From positions 1-55,545 of the forward strand of contig JAJRSF010000050.1 in the NCBI GenBank assembly GCA_024278935.1: a DNA stretch of 55,545 bases, written 5' to 3'. The first letter of the stretch is position 1, and each line of letters starts with the position of its first letter. Origin of the DNA: Candidatus Zixiibacteriota bacterium. GTDB lineage: Bacteria > Zixibacteria > MSB-5A5 > GN15 > FEB-12. This document shows, in pieces, positions 8,158 through 17,796 of the stretch. Below the pieces are notes generated by a model. The model made no database searches. It saw only the letters and a program-made list of their open reading frames with translations, and was not told the DNA's origin. The position numbers were made by a program, and so were the translations under genes.

Positions 8158-11100
8158 ATGAAGAAGATGTGTAAATTTTACGTTGCGGTATTAATGTTTT
8201 TTGTGGCATTTGGAGCCACGCCAGGTTTTGCTCAACCTATAATAGATGTCACGCCAGATTCGCTGAATTTCATCTTAGTCGAAGGGGATAGTTCTACTGC
8301 ACAACTGATTATACGTAATATTGGTACAACAACACTGGATTTTGAGATTAACAACGAATTTTTATCAAGTGCCGGTATTTCTGGCAACGCCCCGGAATCA
8401 TTTGAAGTATTAAATAGCGAAAAAGTACTCAATCCCTACTCTAATATTGAACAATTTATAACTAACAACACATCTAAAGATTTAATAAACAGCAACCTAT
8501 TCTCTACTGAGACATCATCAGTAGAAGGTGGCAGAATGTTTGGTGCGACCGGAAGTCAAATTGTAGAAATTGATTTAAACAGTGGAAATCTGATTAATAG
8601 TTTTAATGCCCCGGCAAGTATTTCTGAAGGTCCAACCGGTTTGGCATTTTCTGGGACAAAACTCTATTTCACCGATTCATATACGACATATGACATTTTT
8701 GTAGTAGACCCATCTAACGGAGCAACATTGAACTCGTATCCTGCTCCTTCTACATCCATCGATGCCCTTGCCTATGTAGACAACAAACTATACGCACTAG
8801 ACTACGGTGCAAGTCTTATATATGAATTAAATCCCGAAGATGGAACGGTACTTAGAACGATTAATCCTCCTGTTCCTGTCGGTGGAGGAATTGACGGCGG
8901 CAGCGGAAGACTCTTCGCCAGTTATTTCGATATTATGGTTTACGAACTTAGTTTAACCGACGGTTCAATTATTAATTCATTTGTCCCTGTGAACCCTGTT
9001 CTTGGTCTGGGAATAACTAATAATTATATTTATACTTCAATACCCGGTGGCGGTATTGACAAATATGATATTAATACCGGTGCCTATTTAGGGAACATCT
9101 CACCTTTAAGCTTTGCCGCACTGGCAGGTGGTGGTGAGTATTGGCTATCCGAAGCTCAATCAAGTGGTTCAGTTTTACCGGGTGACAGTGTCAGCATTGA
9201 TGTCAATGTTAGAACAAGTTTTTTGAACGGCGGTGATTACAATGCTATGATTTTTATCAATAGTAATGACCCGATTTTCGCACAGGACACGGTACATGTA
9301 CATCTCACAGTAATCGGTGCTCCTATTATTGTTCTTTCTCATGATTCTCTCGATTTTCCTCTTACGTATATAGGTTTTCAGGATTCTCAAACATTGCGTA
9401 TCAGCAATGACGGTTCTGACCTACTGGAAGTATTTGGGATAACATCTGACAACGCACATTTTACTGTTTTAGATTCCACTGTTTTCAATGTTGCTCAGGG
9501 AGGCTATAAAGATATTGCTGTTCAATTTGCACCGACTGTAGTGGGCATCGAAACAGGCACCCTCAATATTTCAAGCAGTGATTCTACCAAACCAAATGTA
9601 TTCGTACAAATTTCAGGCAACGGACTTTTCCAACCGGATATTTTTGTATCTCCTGATTCACTATCGGATAGTCTCTTTACCGGTGAAACAGCAGTAGAGA
9701 CATTGACTATTGAAAACCTAGGCGGTAGCGACCTTATAGTTGACTTAACAGCCAATATCGATTTTTCAAAAAACAGTACCTTGTTGGAAACCATGCAATC
9801 AAATTTACTTCAAAGACTGATTGACAATAATGAAGTAAATCAAGATATGTTAAATAGTGAATCGACTACTTTGGAAAAACAATCAAACATTTCAAAGTTA
9901 GATGAGTCCAGTCAAACAGCTTCGGTGGCATCGGGTGTATACACCGGCGATTTTTTAAGCTTTGGTATCTCCGATTACGGAGAGATTATGCCGTTCCAAT
10001 TTCCTATCGGCAACGAACACTGGCAGGAAGGAACTTACCTTTCCGGATATACAGTAGCCTACCGTGTTTCAGGTGTCGACAATATAGCTATAGTAGGTTT
10101 TGATCATCGATCCCGGATTCTCCCGGTTTCTTATACTGAACTCATTAACAACGCATCAGAAGTAATTGTCGAAGTAGTAACCAAAACAGATAATAATCTT
10201 TTATTCATAACTCGAACCTTCAGGTTCTCTCGTAACGACAAATTTATAAACATTGACACCAAAATTGAAAACATATCTGGCAGTCTTGTGACAGATGTCG
10301 TTTTCAAAAGTTACGCCGATTGGGACACAGACGGTGAATTCTATGGAAATTGGGATTATGACCTTTCTCGAAATATGGTTTATTCATGGATGACAAATTA
10401 CACCGCCATAGCAAGTAGTCGTGTTCCCGAGTTGATGGATATTGACGGATGGGGTGACTATGGTATTCGAGACACTTACATCGATAATCCAACCGGACCG
10501 GTCTTCAGCAAAGACGGTTTAGCTATCATTCATTTAGAGCTGGGCGATATTGTTTCCGGCTCATTTACACAACTACAAATGGTTTATGGAGCCGGAAGCA
10601 GTCTCGCCGATTTGGAAAGCGTGATGGACCGCGGAATAAGTTTCGCACATTGGATAAGCTTGGAACCATCAAGCGCGATTGTCCCTGCCGGCACGAGCTA
10701 TGATTTTGATATTATTTTTGATGCGACTGGTCTTAATGGCGGCGATTACTTTGCTGATATCATAGTTAACAGTAACGATTTAGATGAACCGGAACTGATT
10801 GTCCCGGCTTACTTACATGTTACCGGCGCACCAAACCTCGTTGTTTCTGCTGATTCACTTGAGTTTGGCTCTTTGTTTATTGGAGCTACAAGAGTAAACA
10901 CTATTGTTATAGAAAACAATGGTACAGATCAGTTGCTGATTTCCGGTATTGTATCTAATCACTCTGATTTTCAGCCTGACATCACTAACATCACACTAAA
11001 TCCCGGTGAAAACAGAGTAGTTACTATCACCTTCATACCAACTACAGCTACTTTAATCAGCGGAACATTAACACTCACTAGTAACGATCCCGGTCAGCCG

Positions 11101-13356
11101 ATTGAAACTGTATATCTTTCCGGCGAGGGTCTTATTCCACCGGACATTTCTGTTTCACCTGATTTTCTGGATGACAGTCTGTTCACCAATGAAATAACGA
11201 TAGATACTTTGACTATCAACAACGTTGGCGGCAGTGACCTCTATTTTGATATTTCGATTTCTGCTTTTGATAGTACCTCTACCTCAACGACATTATATAC
11301 TCTTCCTGAAATTAATCTCTCTGCTAATTCTTTAGCTATAGATTCTTCAATAAGTAACGAAATGGTTTTAAAAAATACGACAGTCAAACCATTGTCAGCG
11401 GCATTGACAGATTTAAGTGGAATTACTATAGGACTATTCTCCTCATCAGGTAATTACTCAATTATCATATCAGATTTAGTAGCTCGTGGGGCGACAGTTT
11501 TCTATGTTTGGAGTCCGATTACTACGACTGTTCTAGATAGCTTGGATGTTCTGGCAATCGATGATATGGTACTTGCTCTTTCGACTACCGAAATAGATAT
11601 TATTAGAACCTGGACGCAGGCAGGAAATGGACTTCTGCTCCAAGGTGACGATAATGGCTCAATGGCAAAACTGAATAATCTGCTCGTAGGAACTGGCATT
11701 TCTGAAAGTTTTATAGGTACTTATTCCGAAGGTATTTTTACTGACATTTTACCTCATATTACAACTACGGGAGTCAGTTCTATTGATGGTTCAGGTTACG
11801 GTGCTTCTTGTACAGTTGTTTCCCCAGCCCAAACAATTATATTTGACAATGATGCTCGTCCTCATGCTGCCATATCACAGTTTGGACTAGGAAGAGTATT
11901 CGCAGTGGGGAATGAATTTTCCTCCGACTATAATTTTTCAGTTGGCGACGCCCGACTTTTTGCCAATCAGGTATTTGACTGGCTGGCATCGGTTAGTGAC
12001 TTTTTATCTGTCGAACCTGCCTCGGGAACAGTTGCTGCCGGTTCTTCTTTAGATATTGCTGTTACTGTTGATGCAACGAACTTGAACGGTGGGAATTATT
12101 ATGCCGATGTTGTCGTTTCCTCAAACGATCCTGATGAACCGGAACTGCGCACCCCGGCTCACTTATTTGTTACCGGAGTCCCAAACATTGCTACAACTCC
12201 AGACTCAATAGACTTTGGTCCATTATTTATCGGAGCGTCTATTATTGATACCATTCTCGTTACAAACATCGGAACGGACTTATTAATTGTCTCCGGTGTC
12301 AATTCCAATAACTCCAATTTCTTGACCGATGCTATAAGTTTTACATTAAACCCAGGTCAGAATATTGAAATCCCTGTCACTTTTACTCCTATAATTTCTG
12401 GCACTATCGACGGGCTTCTTACATTTACAAGTGACGATCCTGATCAACCGGAACACTCGGTCTTTCTCTCTGGCTATGGTTTGATTCCACCTGAAATTTC
12501 TGTGTTACCTGATTCGTTGGATGAAAGTTTAGCTATCGGGGATTCTTCAATGCAAGTATTGACCATATTTAATAATGGCGGTTCTGATTTGAATTGGGAA
12601 CTTTCAACCGAATATGCAGACATAACAACTTCTATTATCTCAAGCCCTATTTTCAGTTCTGATGAAAATATACTTCCGATCAAGGACTCTATAAGCGAAG
12701 TTACACTTGAGAAACTCCCTGAATCGAGTATTTATACATTTGATGAATCTAGTATTACTTCTTCACCATCCTCACCTGCAAACAGTGTCGAACTTGAAGA
12801 GATACTTGATAAATTAAATACCGGTTTTGAAAATGTCACAAACTCTATTCCGAATAAGTATGATTTCAGAGATGGAGTAACCGGATATTCTATCAGTGAT
12901 GGTGGTAATGATATGTACGATGGTGGTAATGCACTATCTACAAATTTTGGTGGATCAATAATTTATTCTGACAATGTAATTAATGGCAGTTCTCTTTTAG
13001 GTCCTAGCGGAAGATACTTTACCAGAAAGTATCCCGGCCTGTTTGTTATGGCAGCAGATGCTGAGAATCTCACTTATTTCCAAATCAGCGGTAAGCTTGG
13101 TGCTGATGGAGGAGGTAGTGCCGACGGTTCTATTTTAGAAACTGAATTTAATGGAATTAAATACCTGGGATTTGTAAAGAGAGTTTTCAATACTTGGGAT
13201 CCATCTGTAAACCACTTGATTATAATTGAATACGACTCGCTTGCTAATCATGAGTTTTCCACATACACCAATGATGACTACCATCGTATTTTCAATCTTA
13301 ATAATGTTAATCGTATTATTACCTTCTGTATGCTGGAGCCAGTGGCTACTATATAG
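8158..13356 (+). CDS. Giant secreted ASH/choice-of-anchor-D repeat protein, N-terminal part (frameshifted)
   Basis: Large extracytoplasmic protein of unknown function; this frame gives 1732 residues. It has an N-terminal signal peptide ending near GFAQP. Ig-like ASH/HYDIN-type repeats then recur (SPDSLxF openings, NxGxxxLxF strands, SNDPxxPxxxVxLxG ends) about every 90-100 residues in pairs. A beta-propeller-like stretch lies near 120-330. A region near 600-830 resembles domains that bind or present surface ligands. A glutamine-amidotransferase-like/DUF4350-like segment near 1080-1280 is repeated in the next frame. The reading frame ends at TAG 13354-13356, but the homology continues in another frame from about 13329, so the two parts belong to one gene of roughly 2350 residues. 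It lies alone between divergent and convergent operons. Confidence 0.85.
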   Translation: MKKMCKFYVAVLMFFVAFGATPGFAQPIIDVTPDSLNFILVEGDSSTAQLIIRNIGTTTLDFEINNEFLSSAGISGNAPESFEVLNSEKVLNPYSNIEQFITNNTSKDLINSNLFSTETSSVEGGRMFGATGSQIVEIDLNSGNLINSFNAPASISEGPTGLAFSGTKLYFTDSYTTYDIFVVDPSNGATLNSYPAPSTSIDALAYVDNKLYALDYGASLIYELNPEDGTVLRTINPPVPVGGGIDGGSGRLFASYFDIMVYELSLTDGSIINSFVPVNPVLGLGITNNYIYTSIPGGGIDKYDINTGAYLGNISPLSFAALAGGGEYWLSEAQSSGSVLPGDSVSIDVNVRTSFLNGGDYNAMIFINSNDPIFAQDTVHVHLTVIGAPIIVLSHDSLDFPLTYIGFQDSQTLRISNDGSDLLEVFGITSDNAHFTVLDSTVFNVAQGGYKDIAVQFAPTVVGIETGTLNISSSDSTKPNVFVQISGNGLFQPDIFVSPDSLSDSLFTGETAVETLTIENLGGSDLIVDLTANIDFSKNSTLLETMQSNLLQRLIDNNEVNQDMLNSESTTLEKQSNISKLDESSQTASVASGVYTGDFLSFGISDYGEIMPFQFPIGNEHWQEGTYLSGYTVAYRVSGVDNIAIVGFDHRSRILPVSYTELINNASEVIVEVVTKTDNNLLFITRTFRFSRNDKFINIDTKIENISGSLVTDVVFKSYADWDTDGEFYGNWDYDLSRNMVYSWMTNYTAIASSRVPELMDIDGWGDYGIRDTYIDNPTGPVFSKDGLAIIHLELGDIVSGSFTQLQMVYGAGSSLADLESVMDRGISFAHWISLEPSSAIVPAGTSYDFDIIFDATGLNGGDYFADIIVNSNDLDEPELIVPAYLHVTGAPNLVVSADSLEFGSLFIGATRVNTIVIENNGTDQLLISGIVSNHSDFQPDITNITLNPGENRVVTITFIPTTATLISGTLTLTSNDPGQPIETVYLSGEGLIPPDISVSPDFLDDSLFTNEITIDTLTINNVGGSDLYFDISISAFDSTSTSTTLYTLPEINLSANSLAIDSSISNEMVLKNTTVKPLSAALTDLSGITIGLFSSSGNYSIIISDLVARGATVFYVWSPITTTVLDSLDVLAIDDMVLALSTTEIDIIRTWTQAGNGLLLQGDDNGSMAKLNNLLVGTGISESFIGTYSEGIFTDILPHITTTGVSSIDGSGYGASCTVVSPAQTIIFDNDARPHAAISQFGLGRVFAVGNEFSSDYNFSVGDARLFANQVFDWLASVSDFLSVEPASGTVAAGSSLDIAVTVDATNLNGGNYYADVVVSSNDPDEPELRTPAHLFVTGVPNIATTPDSIDFGPLFIGASIIDTILVTNIGTDLLIVSGVNSNNSNFLTDAISFTLNPGQNIEIPVTFTPIISGTIDGLLTFTSDDPDQPEHSVFLSGYGLIPPEISVLPDSLDESLAIGDSSMQVLTIFNNGGSDLNWELSTEYADITTSIISSPIFSSDENILPIKDSISEVTLEKLPESSIYTFDESSITSSPSSPANSVELEEILDKLNTGFENVTNSIPNKYDFRDGVTGYSISDGGNDMYDGGNALSTNFGGSIIYSDNVINGSSLLGPSGRYFTRKYPGLFVMAADAENLTYFQISGKLGADGGGSADGSILETEFNGIKYLGFVKRVFNTWDPSVNHLIIIEYDSLANHEFSTYTNDDYHRIFNLNNVNRIITFCMLEPVATI

Positions 13357-13379
13357 ATGATACTGCGACCTTAAACATA

Positions 13380-15227
13380 ATGACTAATTTCTTAAGTACT
13401 CTTGAGTTATACCCTCCTTGGCTTACCGCAACTCCTAAAACGGGAACGATAGCGGCTGGACAGTCACAAAATGTTGATGTCTCTTATAACGCAACCGGTT
13501 TGGAAGCAGGTGATTATGTTGCTGATTTACATCTCATAAGCAATGACCCTGTTATTCCTGAACTGATTGTTCCGTCACACTTAAATGTGTTCGGTATACC
13601 TGAGATTTTAGTAACACCGGATACAATCGATTATGGTTTCGTGTTTACCGGTGGATCAAAAGAAAGTTATCTGCTCGTTGAAAACATAGGTACCGACGTA
13701 CTGAATGTTTCGAGTATCACATCTGATAATTTTGATTTCATATCAAACATGAACAGCTTTTCTCTGGTACCCGGAGAAGTAATGGAAATGATCGTTACTT
13801 TTAATCCGAGTAGTTTAGGTTCTATAAACGGGGAGTTGACAATCGTGAGCGATGACCCTGATATGCCAATGGCTATTGTCATACTGCAAGGAGATGGATT
13901 AGCACCTCCGGAGATAGAAGTCAGCCCGGATTCAATTGCAAAAAGTTTGATTTTGACAATCAATCCAGTAGCAACTGATACGCTTATGATCTATAATAAA
14001 GCCGGAAGTGATCTTGTGTGGAACATCACACTTCTTTCCAATGATCCTACACCTCTTGATATGTTTATACTCACATCTCCTCCGCCTTATAATAGTTCTC
14101 TGTTGTCAGAAACCCCTATTGAAACTCCTGCCGCACCTCCAATAACAACAAACCCATACCCTGTTCAGGCAAGTTTAAATGACTTAACAGGTATCAGTAT
14201 TATGATTGATGAATCTCATGGTTCTTTTACAAGTAGTTCTTGGCAAACTATAATTTCTGATTTACAATCACGTGGTGCTACTGTAATAATTAATACAGCT
14301 CCTATTTCCAGCGGGCTTCTGGCAAACATTGACATATTCTGGTTGACCGATCATAGTCCAACCTGGAGTCCTGTTGAAGTTAACGCACTCTCTATTTGGG
14401 TCAATGCCGGTGGCGGTCTGTTTTTGGAAGGTGATAATTCCAATAGCAGTTATAATAATCTCCTAAGTAGCATCGGTTCAGATATTTTATATTCTGAAAC
14501 GAATGGTACTCAGGGAGTGACAACCAATATAGCAACCCATGAAACAACTGTTGGTGTTGACTCTCTCTATTTTGCCAACCCAATGTCTAGCCTGACCCTG
14601 CCGGTCACAACATCATCCTCAGTTATTATTTCTGATCGACTTGGAATTCCTAACACAGCTTATAGTTTAACCGGTCTTGGAGTTGTCATTGCTTCATCCG
14701 ATGAACTGTTCTATGATGGTATTATTGGAGCATTCGATAATCAACTTTTTGGTAACCAGTTGTTTGACTTCCTGGCAAACAATGTCGATTGGGTTACTGT
14801 GGCACCTCAAAGCGGTATAACTTCTGCAGGTGACTCGTCGATAGTTCAAGTAGTTATTGATGGTTCGAACTTAAGTAACGGAACCTATTCTTATGTTATT
14901 GATATAAAGAGTAATGACCCGATTATACCAACATTGGAAGTACCTGTCGAAATTGAGATTCTAGAATTTGTATGTGGTGATGCCAACTCCGATGGTCTGG
15001 TAGATCAAAACGATTTAGCATTTGCCCGAGAAACATATTTTAATTGTGTCCCTGTTCCAAATCCATACAAAGCTATTGATTTCAATTGCAATGACCGAAT
15101 TGATATTTCTGATATCATGATGTTGGGAAGATATTTAAACGGGCTAGGTTCTCTCAGTTGTTGCTATAATTCGATGCTTACCGCACCAACTATCAGAGTA
15201 GATAAAATAGTTGGTGAGCTTAAATAG
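13380..15227 (+). CDS. Giant secreted repeat protein, C-terminal part with dockerin-like module (frameshift continuation)
   Basis: This continues the preceding protein in a different frame. The frame is already open and sensible from 13329 (YAGASGYYIDDTATLNI), so the ATG at 13380 is only the first internal Met and has no good ribosome-binding site. It contains further ASH repeats, a second copy of the amidotransferase-like segment (LNDLTGISIMIDES, compare LTDLSGITIGLFSS upstream) and one more SNDPxxPxLxVP strand pair. The C-terminus is dockerin-like: CGDANSDGLVDQNDLAF and AIDFNCNDRIDISDIMM are two calcium-loop segments. Dockerin tails in non-cellulolytic bacteria are common on surface proteins, and the cohesin partner is not visible here. 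A single-base indel near 13327 would rejoin the gene. Confidence 0.82.
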   Translation: MTNFLSTLELYPPWLTATPKTGTIAAGQSQNVDVSYNATGLEAGDYVADLHLISNDPVIPELIVPSHLNVFGIPEILVTPDTIDYGFVFTGGSKESYLLVENIGTDVLNVSSITSDNFDFISNMNSFSLVPGEVMEMIVTFNPSSLGSINGELTIVSDDPDMPMAIVILQGDGLAPPEIEVSPDSIAKSLILTINPVATDTLMIYNKAGSDLVWNITLLSNDPTPLDMFILTSPPPYNSSLLSETPIETPAAPPITTNPYPVQASLNDLTGISIMIDESHGSFTSSSWQTIISDLQSRGATVIINTAPISSGLLANIDIFWLTDHSPTWSPVEVNALSIWVNAGGGLFLEGDNSNSSYNNLLSSIGSDILYSETNGTQGVTTNIATHETTVGVDSLYFANPMSSLTLPVTTSSSVIISDRLGIPNTAYSLTGLGVVIASSDELFYDGIIGAFDNQLFGNQLFDFLANNVDWVTVAPQSGITSAGDSSIVQVVIDGSNLSNGTYSYVIDIKSNDPIIPTLEVPVEIEILEFVCGDANSDGLVDQNDLAFARETYFNCVPVPNPYKAIDFNCNDRIDISDIMMLGRYLNGLGSLSCCYNSMLTAPTIRVDKIVGELK

Positions 15228-15260
15228 ATAGAGCCTCTTATGTGACAATCGCATGAGACT

Positions 15261-15310
15261 TATCGTGGAATACTAATAATTTAATTTGGTATTATTTGTA
15301 TTCCACGATA
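15261..15310. terminator. Bidirectional hairpin terminator between convergent genes
   Basis: Perfect 13-base arms, TATCGTGGAATAC at 15261-15273 and GTATTCCACGATA at 15298-15310, are separated by an AT-rich loop that can pair further (AATAAT with ATTATT). It lies between the plus-strand surface-protein gene ending at 15227 and the minus-strand caspase gene ending at 15292. It overlaps the last codons of the latter. Confidence 0.7.
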
Positions 15311-17706
15311 ACCATTTTTCCATCTCCGGAAATTGACGGTGTCTGTACTCGTCCATTGTAAATAGACCGAGCATAATATGGAACACCTTGGGTCTTGTCT
15401 GAGATATAATTATGCAGTTCCTGACTTGTCAGCTTCTTGTCTTTATTGCTATCCGCATCGCCTCGTAAACCTTTCAAAAAGAAATAAGTGAAAAGTCCAT
15501 GTTTCTTCTCAGGATACCAGGATGAAATCTCGTTGCTTGCTGATGATGTGAAGACCGTACTGCTATCACCAACAGTCGCTTGGTTCTCAACTTCGATAGA
15601 TACAGGACTTGCATTTTTAGTGAGCATTCCTTTATTCGAACCACCGGAAAAACAAGCATCAATGGCGATAGTAAGAGACTTCGGTTGCAATTTACCCATA
15701 TTCTTGTAAAACAAATCTAAAGGATAGCCATTAAGACGGACATCATTGGGGCAGCAATCAACAGGCAAGAAATATCCTCTTTTACTATTAGGATCAGGTG
15801 CACCGTGTCCGCTGTAATAGATGAACACATCAGAAATATTATCTTTAACCATATTCGCCAATCGTCCACCAAACTGTTCTGTTCCAAATACTGATCGTAG
15901 ATCCGATTGACTGGCATTCTCTAAATAGATAATATTACCTTCCTCGTATCCGAGGAGATCGGTGAGATAGGAGCGCATTACAGATGCATCGTTCACAGCA
16001 TAATCGACAGTCGGAATATCACCACAGGTATAATTTCGATTGCCGATAATAACCGCAACAGCATCTCGATTACGACTGACAGCTTGCGGAATGTTTCGGT
16101 CAACATCTGCCAATAACTCGGGAGCATCTTCAAAAGAACGAACCTCGGCAAAAGTGCCTTCCACAATCATCTCAGTCGGAGCTTTTTGGATAACTTCAAA
16201 GGGAAGGTCGAGTTTTTTTTCAGCACCATACTTGCCGTAATGTTCTGTCAATGTAATCGTAACCGGTACAGAGGTCGCCTTGTTATTAGCAAACAATGAA
16301 AATTCAATATCTTTATATTCACCGGGAGCCAACTCACTCAAATCAAAAGTAGTTCTAGAATCAGGCGAGATAAAAACATTGGCGCCGACACTCACCGTTG
16401 CCTGAGCCTTGCGAGCTTTCCCGTTGCCACTATTCTGAACACGAGCAGTAATTTTGACCATCTCTGATCGTTCAATTTTACGGTTGTTGTTAAAATCCTC
16501 AACAGCATAATCTACCACTGCTAAAACAGGTGGTATAAGTTCTTGAGTGCCAAAACTGATTTTAAGTGATGGGTAAAGATCAAAACCGTTTGATTCTCTG
16601 ACTGAAACTGTAAAAGTATTCTGCCGAGTATCCACTCTAAGACCGGCTGATATCGGTATCTCAATTGTTCTGCTTTGGGAGGAAGCAAGTCGTTCTACAC
16701 GCTTTGGTTTTGCTACAGAAAGAGAATTATAAAAAGAATCGGGAGTAGCAACTATTTCTAATCCATTGGCAGAGCCTTGACCAGTATTCGTAAGCGTAAC
16801 AACCAACGCTCCACGTTCATCGGCATCGAGAAGATTGTTTCCGGACGGTTCACGAAACTCAATAGTTGCCGACAAAGAAGCAGGATATTTTGGTTTGACT
16901 CTAGTTTTCTCATCCTGATCCATGGTATCAATTCTAGCTTGAAGTTTGGCTTGATTTTTTAAATTCATCTTTATTTTAGGAGTTGATTCAAAAAAAGATG
17001 GGTTACCTCTAAAGATCCCATCATTTCCTTCGGGTGATAAATCTTTAATTATACGATCTTCACTGATTTCAAAAAAATCGTAATAGAGCACTAATCCATT
17101 TTCATTTCCAGTTAATTCTATTTTTATATTCTGATTAATTTCATTTTTTGATAAAGCTCGATTCCAAATCCGAACTTCATCCATACCACCTTTATAAAAA
17201 CCAAATCTTTCTGAAGTACTTCCAATTAAAACTGGATAATCTTCCATCATAGGAACGGCATTTATATTTTTATCAGAACGAGATAATTTCCCATTTACAT
17301 AAATACTAAGCTCGCCATTTTTTGGGCCGGAATATGTCATACATATATGATTCCATCGATTTTCCCTAACTCTACCTGCATAAAATCCAAACGTATTACT
17401 ATTACTACCATTTAGAGCATTATGTTTAAATAAACCATTTAGTTTCATAGAATTCCATAATATGGCAATATAATAATTTACAGTAGTCATGTAACTTCTA
17501 GATTTTGTTATTATTCCTTGATCTTTCTTAGATTCTCCTTCTGGAAATATCCAATCCTCAATGGTAAAAGACTCTAACTCTAATGATTCATTAGATTCAA
17601 CAACAATGACATCACCAACACCATCGAAACCAAGTGCTTTGTTTTGATTCGTTGTGTTTGTTTGTTGTTGAGAATATGCGATATTAGTAAACAGTAGCCC
17701 TATCAA
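15292..17706 (-). CDS. Secreted LamG-caspase (peptidase C14 family) protein 1
   Basis: Caspase-fold cysteine protease of the metacaspase/orthocaspase group with an N-terminal concanavalin-A-like (LamG) domain, about 804 residues. LamG spans about 20-235 (ALGFDGVGDVI, then GGMDEVRIWNRAL). CARDB/Ig-like segments follow to about 540. The caspase domain (about 550-800) has AVAVIIGNRNY, the catalytic His in YYSGHGAPD and the Cys in DACFSGG. An EF-hand-like loop DSNKDKKLTSQE follows. The TTG at 17706 gives a signal peptide that is too short. A good AGGAG-ATG lies at 17762 but in another frame, and the frame upstream of 17706 encodes a normal-looking hydrophobic signal without a start codon, so the 5' end appears frameshifted. 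It is the last gene of the caspase operon. Confidence 0.85.
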   Translation of the reverse strand: MIGLLFTNIAYSQQQTNTTNQNKALGFDGVGDVIVVESNESLELESFTIEDWIFPEGESKKDQGIITKSRSYMTTVNYYIAILWNSMKLNGLFKHNALNGSNSNTFGFYAGRVRENRWNHICMTYSGPKNGELSIYVNGKLSRSDKNINAVPMMEDYPVLIGSTSERFGFYKGGMDEVRIWNRALSKNEINQNIKIELTGNENGLVLYYDFFEISEDRIIKDLSPEGNDGIFRGNPSFFESTPKIKMNLKNQAKLQARIDTMDQDEKTRVKPKYPASLSATIEFREPSGNNLLDADERGALVVTLTNTGQGSANGLEIVATPDSFYNSLSVAKPKRVERLASSQSRTIEIPISAGLRVDTRQNTFTVSVRESNGFDLYPSLKISFGTQELIPPVLAVVDYAVEDFNNNRKIERSEMVKITARVQNSGNGKARKAQATVSVGANVFISPDSRTTFDLSELAPGEYKDIEFSLFANNKATSVPVTITLTEHYGKYGAEKKLDLPFEVIQKAPTEMIVEGTFAEVRSFEDAPELLADVDRNIPQAVSRNRDAVAVIIGNRNYTCGDIPTVDYAVNDASVMRSYLTDLLGYEEGNIIYLENASQSDLRSVFGTEQFGGRLANMVKDNISDVFIYYSGHGAPDPNSKRGYFLPVDCCPNDVRLNGYPLDLFYKNMGKLQPKSLTIAIDACFSGGSNKGMLTKNASPVSIEVENQATVGDSSTVFTSSASNEISSWYPEKKHGLFTYFFLKGLRGDADSNKDKKLTSQELHNYISDKTQGVPYYARSIYNGRVQTPSISGDGKMVIVEYK

Positions 17707-17796
17707 AAAAATACAAACAACTCTTACAGCTGAGCATATCGATTTCTTATCATTTTATTCATTTCAACTCCTAAAACATTTCATTTTTACCACCGA

